From Lepisosteus oculatus (taxonomy: Eukaryota > Chordata > Actinopteri > Semionotiformes > Lepisosteidae): DNA of 64,000 bases. The position numbers were made by a program, and so were the translations under genes. Under the pieces are notes generated by a model, which had not been told where the DNA came from, did no database searches, and saw nothing but the letters and a program-made list of their open reading frames with translations. Positions 58,252-64,000 of the stretch are shown one piece after another. Within the stretch, counting starts at the first letter, position 1, and the number at the start of each line of letters is the position of its first letter. The stretch is taken from assembly GCF_040954835.1 (NCBI RefSeq), contig NC_090723.1, positions 9,946,001-10,010,000 on the forward strand, written 5' to 3'.

Positions 58252-61200
58252 TTACACAGGGAGGGAGAAGCTGGGAGGGGAGCAGTGTGGAGACCGGCAG
58301 TGTCCGGTCTGGCCTCTCGGGGTGGCCTGAACTGGGGGCGTGGTCTTGATCAGCCCCGCGCTGGAACTGAGGGACCCCGAGCCCGAGCTGTCATCGAAGT
58401 TTGCCTCCACCTCTCCCCGAGAGAGAGGAGGGTCCGGCCGGACTCGTGTTTTCTCGTGCGGACACAGGCGTGGAGCAGAGGGGGACGCTGTTGGTTTCCA
58501 GGGATGGGTGTCAGGCAGAAGGAGGGGGGCCGAGTTGGGGGATTGCTGCTGTCTGTCTCTGCAGTGCTGAGTGCTGATCTGTCTCACGTCTGTCCCAGGC
58601 TTTAGGTGCGGGTGGTGACAGTCGTTGTTGTTACACTTCCCTCTGTGTGGGAGGAAGAGGAAAGTCTTTCAGATCTTTGCAATTTGCTCCCCACACTCGT
58701 GTCACACAAACAGCTGTGCATCTTGCTACCTTGTGCCATTTCTTACAAAGCATGCTGGAACCCGTCAGCAGTCTGTGGATCATGAGCAGCAGTTCTCATG
58801 ATTTAATGCTAAATCACTTCTTGATTTATTTAGTTTCAACCTTTAAATAAATCCCCGACTTTTGGAAGAGCCTCAGAAGAGCTCAGTTGCACAGAATGTC
58901 TTCTCTATGATTTAATTTACATTCAGAGCCATGCATTCAGCTCCAGGGATATCTAGGCAAGTAGCTGGAACATGCACATAAACTTTTTTTTGACTGTGTT
59001 AATTAAAAAACCAAGTACATTGGTGAAAAGATCACTCACCCTTTCCAGAAGAAGTCCTAAACAAAAAAAAAGAAGGAGAAAAAGGTGTCAGGGTAGGATT
59101 CGGTCATGTGTTGGGGTGCAAAACACCAAGCTGCAGACTCAGAGTGAAAAGTGCGATGGAGATAGATACAGAGAGGGAGGGAGAGCGAGGGAGGAGAAGG
59201 TCAAGCTTGTTGGCACAGGGTGGCACTGTTCTTGCCTGCTGGCAGAGCAGTGGCACTGTGACTAAGGATCTGTGCCTGTGGCTGGAAGGCTGTTGGTTCA
59301 AATCCCGCAGCCGGCAGAGGAATCCTATTCCGTTGGGCCCCTGAGCAAGGCCCTGAACCCCAACTGCTCCAGGGGTGCCGAATAAATGGCTGACCCTGTG
59401 GTCTGACCCCAAGCTTCTCTCCCTGTCTGTGTGTCTCACGGAGAGCAAGTTGGGCTCTGCGAAAAGACAAATTCCTAATGCAAGAAATTGTATGGCCAAT
59501 AAAGTGATCTGATCTTAATCTTACCTGGTCTCCTCGGTCTCCAGCAGCTTGCGGTAGGTGGCGATCTCCTGCTCCAGCCGTGACTTGATGTCCAGCAGCA
59601 GCTGGTACTCGCTGGACTGCCGCTCGGTGTCCACGCGCACCTGCCCCAGCTCCGTCTCCAGCATGTTGATGGTGTTCTGGTAGCTGGCCAGCATGTTGCT
59701 GTAGCGCCCCTCTGTCTCTCCCAGCGTGTTCTCCATCGCTTGTTTCTGCAGGGGGAGAGACAGTAGGGGTCACTGGTCATGGTCATCACCCGTGTGTACC
59801 CTGAGAGTCAAGGAATCCAGCCCTAAACCTGGCACTAACCTTGAACTTGACCCCACACCTAAAACTAGTCTCCAAATTCAGGCTTGGTTTTCCAAGGTGT
59901 GCATTTAAGTTTCCTAGCAGTCCCATAACAAGTGTTTCAAAGTCACTGTAGAAGTAAAGTCTGTGAATGAACTGACCACTGTTCTTTCTATGCACTGATT
60001 TAAGCACACAGCCATTGCACTGAAGTTTTATAGTTTCAGTACAAGATTGTCTCAAAACTGTCTTATTTTGTCATGCAGCGCGTGGGCAGCTCCTCTCTCA
60101 CTCACCATGCTGAGCTGTGACTGCAGCTCGACCTCCAGGCCCTGCAGAGTGCGCCTCAGGTCGGTGATCTCTGTCTTGGTGGTCTGGATGACCTCTGTGC
60201 TCTGCGCCACCTCCTTGGACAGGGCGGCCGACTGGAATGGAAAACACGAGGTCAGTGGTGCCCCCTGCTGTTGAGTGTGACAGGGGGAGGCAAGGCAGGG
60301 GCTGGTGCAGACAGGAAAGCAGGACATTTGCAGCAAAGTGCAAGTCTGGCTGGACCTGAGATGGACAAAGAGCGTCAAGCTTGTTGAGTGTTCATGGTTC
60401 TTGCTCAAAGTTGGACCGGCAGTTACAGTGAGATAGACAGAGAGGTCCCAGCGTGAAGTCTCTTCTTCTTCAGAGCCCAGTTCGGCTCTGTTAACTGGTA
60501 CAGGGGGGTGGACGGCGGCAGGGAACCAGACAAATCGGCCAGCCGTACCTTATCGGTGAACCAGGCCTCGGCGTCCCGGCGACTCTTCTCGGCGATGCCC
60601 TCGTACTGCGCCCGGATCTCATCCAGCACCTTGTTCAGGTCCTGCTGTGGCGCCGCGTCCACCTCCACGTTGACTGTGCCGCCCAGCTGAGAGCGCATCG
60701 CTGCCAGCTCCTGGGGGACACGGGGACACAGGGACATTGAAACACGTGTGGGAAGAGAGAGAGGATGATAACAAGAGCCCAGAGCCACCTGTTGCTTTAT
60801 CTTGCACAGAGCCCTGGGTCCATTCTTGAGGCTGACCTTCAGATACAACACACTTATTTAAAAACAGCTAAGAAATAATACGAGCAAAACCACATCAGTC
60901 CTGTGCCTTTGGAGAAACAGGCTCCCAGACTGAACAGGGTCAAAGTGAGACGTCTCCCTCAGTGGAAGCTTGGTATTACTGCGTGTTTGATACTGCTGGG
61001 TGGGGTTGGGGCGCCGGGCGTACCTCCTCGTGGTTCTTCCTGAGGTAGGCCAGCTCATCCTTCAGGCTCTCGATCTGCATCTCCAGGTCAGCCTTGGTGA
61101 GGGTGGTCTGGTCCAGCAGGCGGCGCAGGTTGGCGATGTCAGCCTCCACCGACTGCCTCATCATGAGCTCGTGCTCGTACCTGTGCAGGACAGGGGGGGG

Positions 61201-63530
61201 CGAGATGTGAGGACAGGGTTGGGGGGGCAGGGCGTGGTGTGGTTGGCATAACCTATAGGATCTGTGCCCTAGGACTCTGCAGGGACATGCTGGGACAATA
61301 CCGGGTTGGGAAACTGGAATCTGGGGATCTGAGGAGGTTTTGGGTTGGTCTGGCTTTATCAACAAGGTGTAGATAGTAGTTTTCTCTTACAGGAACCCAA
61401 GTGGGTTGCTCTTCCGGAATTATTAACAGGAAAGATCTACCTCAAACTTTCCAATAATTACAGAAATGAACTCTTCTGTATCCTAGTACCCAGACAGCTA
61501 TGGAACCATATGTAGAATCAAGGTGGTTGTCCACCACGTGTCTCCCTTAGTGGAAGTTCATCCTCGTTCGCACTCACATCTGCTAGAAAACACTAGTGGA
61601 AGCTCAACTGGATACCAGTGGTGTCTTCAGCCTCACACATATAAGAAAATCTCTCACAAATCCAAATCATTTGCATTGATTTCAGGGAAATTTCTTGTAA
61701 GACTTTATTCTCTCTCGAGAGAGAAATGCAAACTGTCCTTACTTGGTCCTGAAGTCGTCAGCCGCCAGCTTGGAGTTGTCAATCTGCAGGAGGATCTTGG
61801 CATTGTCGATGGTGGCATCGGCAATCTGGAACAGAAGCAGGAAAGATAACCTTCATGTTGGATGGAGAAGAGCTACAGCCCATTCCTGGTGCTCGGGACA
61901 GCACACACAGGACAGACAGTGGGAAACGCCCAGGTGATAACACCCAGGCTGGGCTCTGCAGCCTCTGTGAGCTCAGTGCCAGCAGAGTTTTGGCCAGGTT
62001 CCTGCACTCAGGTCAAAGTCAACGGAGGTGGGGCTGATCTTTTCTTTCCCTAGCCTATCTGTCACAGAAACACACCTGCATTTACTGATCTGTGTGTTTG
62101 TTCCTTTTGTCCTCTCCTGTTCTAGGAGCCTGCGGTGCAAGTTTATATATCTTATAAAATAAATTAAGCCCTTGACTTTTATTCAGACCCGTCAGGACTG
62201 TTAAGAGTTTCTCTCGTGATGTTTACTTGTGCAAACTGCTTTAGGAAGTGGTGCTTGCTCTTCGGATGCTGTATCTGAAGTGTGACTGTTTCAGTGACTG
62301 GTGCTCTCAGAAGATCATGTAGTGAGAATTTATGCTCTTGAGAGAAGCAGAAACATTGTGCTGATAACTGGCTAGAGCAGTCAATGCTCAGAACCTGACT
62401 GTACACCTCCCTCTACTGCACATCCACAACATTGTAGCCTGGAGCATCAGAAACACCAGACAGGTGCAGTAGGAGATCTCTACCTGCCACACCTGCTGCA
62501 TCAGCCTGACGATCCCTCAGATACGCACAGGGCAGAATACTTTACTACCTTTCCTTTCTCCTCTTCGCTTTTCCTCTCTTGTTTAAGTTCAACCGAGGCA
62601 TTTTTATAGAAATGTTTTGCCCTTTTGTAAACATGCCACGTTTTGTAAGACACATGACATTGTAACTCTGGTTTAAAGCATAATATCATTCCCTCACAAT
62701 AAAAACAGGTTGAGCCTTTTGCTCTCTGTCCCTGTTCTCACCCTGTCCATGCAGTGCAGTGCTTGCCTCCCTTCGACACAGCTCTGTCAGCCTCACAACT
62801 AAAGGTCACTAAAGACAGTTGTGGGCACCCTATGATAACAAGTGTGGCTGTGATGTATCCATCACAGGACAACCATGCTTCCACAAAGAAGGTCACAACA
62901 ACAGCCAGACGTTAGTCATAGTCACAGCATGCTTGTACCTATCAGAGCATGCAGTATGATGGTGCACCGACCCATGAGGGGCAGGGAGCCCAGGTGAGTT
63001 ACCTTGTCTTTCAGGTCGTTGATGGTCTTCCAGTAGGGGCTGTAGTCACGCTCGGCAGCGGGTCCCTTCTTCTCGTAGAACTCCCGGATCTTCAGCTCCA
63101 GCTCGCCGTTGGCGGCCTCCAGCGAGCGCACCTTATCCAGGTAGCTGGCCAGGCGGTCGTTCAGGTTCTGCATGGTGGCCTTCTCGTTCAGAGACACCGG
63201 GTCGGAGTCCCGGGAGTTGGACAGGCTGAAGCCGCCTCCAGAACCGTAGCCGCCACCAGAACCGTAGCCGCCACCAGAACCGTAGCCGCCACCTGAACTG
63301 AAGCCTCCTCCAAAGCCGAAGCTGCCTCCGGAACCGAAGCCCCCTCCCGCGCTCCCGTAGCCTGCTCCGAATCCCGAGGACACGGAGCGGGCAGAGGAGG
63401 CGGAGATGCGGGCCCTGTCCCCCAGGCCTCCGTACATGCTGAGGGCCTTGGGCGCAGAGGACACCATGCTGACCCGCTTGGTGGTCACCGTGCTGGAGCG
63501 CGGGCCACTGCTCATTCTGTACATGGACAT
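58252..63530 (-). CDS. Type I keratin gene D (divergent, about 484 aa; last exon uncertain)
   Basis: Exons on the minus strand: 63530-63003, 61825-61743, 61180-61024, 60710-60549, 60231-60106, 59745-59525, 59056-59040 (17-bp microexon) and, tentatively, 58412-58252. The head (1-116) starts [13 protein letters not shown] and has a run of GGGYGS repeats, typical of epidermal keratins. The rod begins near 117 ([16 protein letters not shown]) and ends near 425 with [15 protein letters not shown]. It lacks the LLDGED sequence and the VDGKVVS tail of genes A-C. The last exon is least certain: a GAG acceptor at 58413-58414 gives a Ser/Gly tail ([17 protein letters not shown]) with the stop only 17 bp from the poly(A) signal. 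A CAG acceptor further upstream gives a different ending. Exons 1-6 are secure. Confidence 0.88.
59218..59515 (+). mobile_element. tRNA-derived SINE, intron 6 of gene D
   Basis: Starts with a tRNA-like part (cagagcagtggcactgtgac, ggttcaaatcccgcagccgg holding a B box). A core-like segment follows (cccctgagcaaggccctgaa), then a tail ggccaataaagtgatctgat. Its end lies about 10 bp from the donor of exon 6 (59524). Confidence 0.8.
61850..62990. other. Intron 1 of gene D
   Basis: Unique sequence without repeats of note between exon 1 and exon 2. Confidence 0.55.
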
Positions 63531-63637
63531 GCTGCTGGTGAGGAGGAGAGGAAGAGCTGCCGAATCCCTGAACCGCTACTGGAGCACCTGAGCCTGGAGA
63601 TTCAGGAGACTGCAGCGCAGCCCTGTCCGCCTCCCCC

Positions 63638-63646
63638 TGATATAGT
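63638..63646 (-). promoter_or_regulatory. Possible TATA-like box, keratin gene D
   Basis: The minus strand reads actatatcag about 110 bp upstream of the ATG at 63530. It is a weaker match than in the other three genes. Confidence 0.45.
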
Positions 63647-63649
63647 GCG

Positions 63650-64000
63650 CACTGGGTGTGGAGGGGAGGCCGCTGGGCAACAGTCCTCCTCCCGTCTCGG
63701 ATCCTGGGGGGGGCTGCAGAGTGCTCGGCAGAGGCGGGGCGACCTGCTGGAATGTTTCTTAAATGATCCGGATTAGTTTCTTGCCCAATGAGAGAACTGG
63801 AGAGATATGCTTGTGCCTGCCTGCCAGCTCTTCTGTTTTTTTCGCCTGCTCTGCATTGCGCCCTGTCGAACAGCGAACACCAGGAAGACCTGCTCTCCGG
63901 CTCCCGAGCCTGCGAGCGCTGGGCGTGGGTCCCTCCTTATCCAAACACGGCGCTGCGTCCCCGCAGGCTGTAAAATCTCTCCACGCCCAGGAGCACCGCG
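63650..64000. other. Upstream region of gene D to window end
   Basis: GC-rich in parts; no exon or repeat recognised. Confidence 0.5.

Overview
The window looks like chromosomal DNA from a ray-finned fish, probably not a typical teleost, although the species cannot be fixed from sequence alone. It has vertebrate splice sites, intron-rich genes, fish-type SINEs derived from 5S rRNA and tRNA, and CR1/Rex-like LINE, Tc1/mariner and Ty3-like LTR remnants. No bacterial or viral gene organisation is present.

The only protein-coding genes I can support are four type I (acidic) keratin genes, all on the minus strand. Gene A is at 7794-11406, gene B at 14750-23074, gene C at 37707-43858 and gene D at about 58252-63530. 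Each has the classic type I architecture: a long first exon with the head and start of the rod, then exons of 83, 157, 162 or 165, 126 and 221 bp, a very variable small exon 7 (68, 77, 23 and 17 bp) and a short tail exon. Intron phases agree across all four. The predicted proteins are about 458, 459, 431 and 484 residues. They carry the helix-initiation motif [13 protein letters not shown] and the helix-end block [20 protein letters not shown] and B are recent sisters that even share intron sequence. A and C share an almost identical first rod segment but unrelated heads. D is the most divergent and has a different tail. Type I keratins pair with type II keratins to build epithelial intermediate filaments, and no type II gene is seen here. 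TATA-like boxes lie 60-110 bp upstream of the start codons. Poly(A) signals are visible for A, B and D.

The space between and inside the genes is repeat-rich. A 5S rRNA-derived SINE with a tail near gcgctttgagtggagtgtcc occurs about 14 times, mostly inverted relative to the plus strand. A second SINE-like repeat ending in (atgg)n occurs four times, and a tRNA-derived SINE sits against an exon of gene D. LINE fragments lie at 5.5-6.4 kb and 50-51.3 kb, and a Tc1-like transposon end at 44.6-44.8 kb.

Three features deserve attention. First, intron 2 of gene C holds a 475-bp element with LTR-like ends (tgtaac...gttaca), a tRNA-Leu-like primer-binding site, a 62-bp interior and a polypurine tract. 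It looks like a miniature LTR retrotransposon (TRIM) whose LTR carries tRNA-like Pol III A and B boxes. Second, three unrelated minisatellites each abut a keratin splice site: 33 bp x about 68 before exon 2 of B, 27 bp x 6-7 before exon 4 of B, and about 50 bp x 8 after exon 2 of C. Third, a 5S SINE with about 180 bp of extra flank is present as two inverted copies about 45 kb apart.
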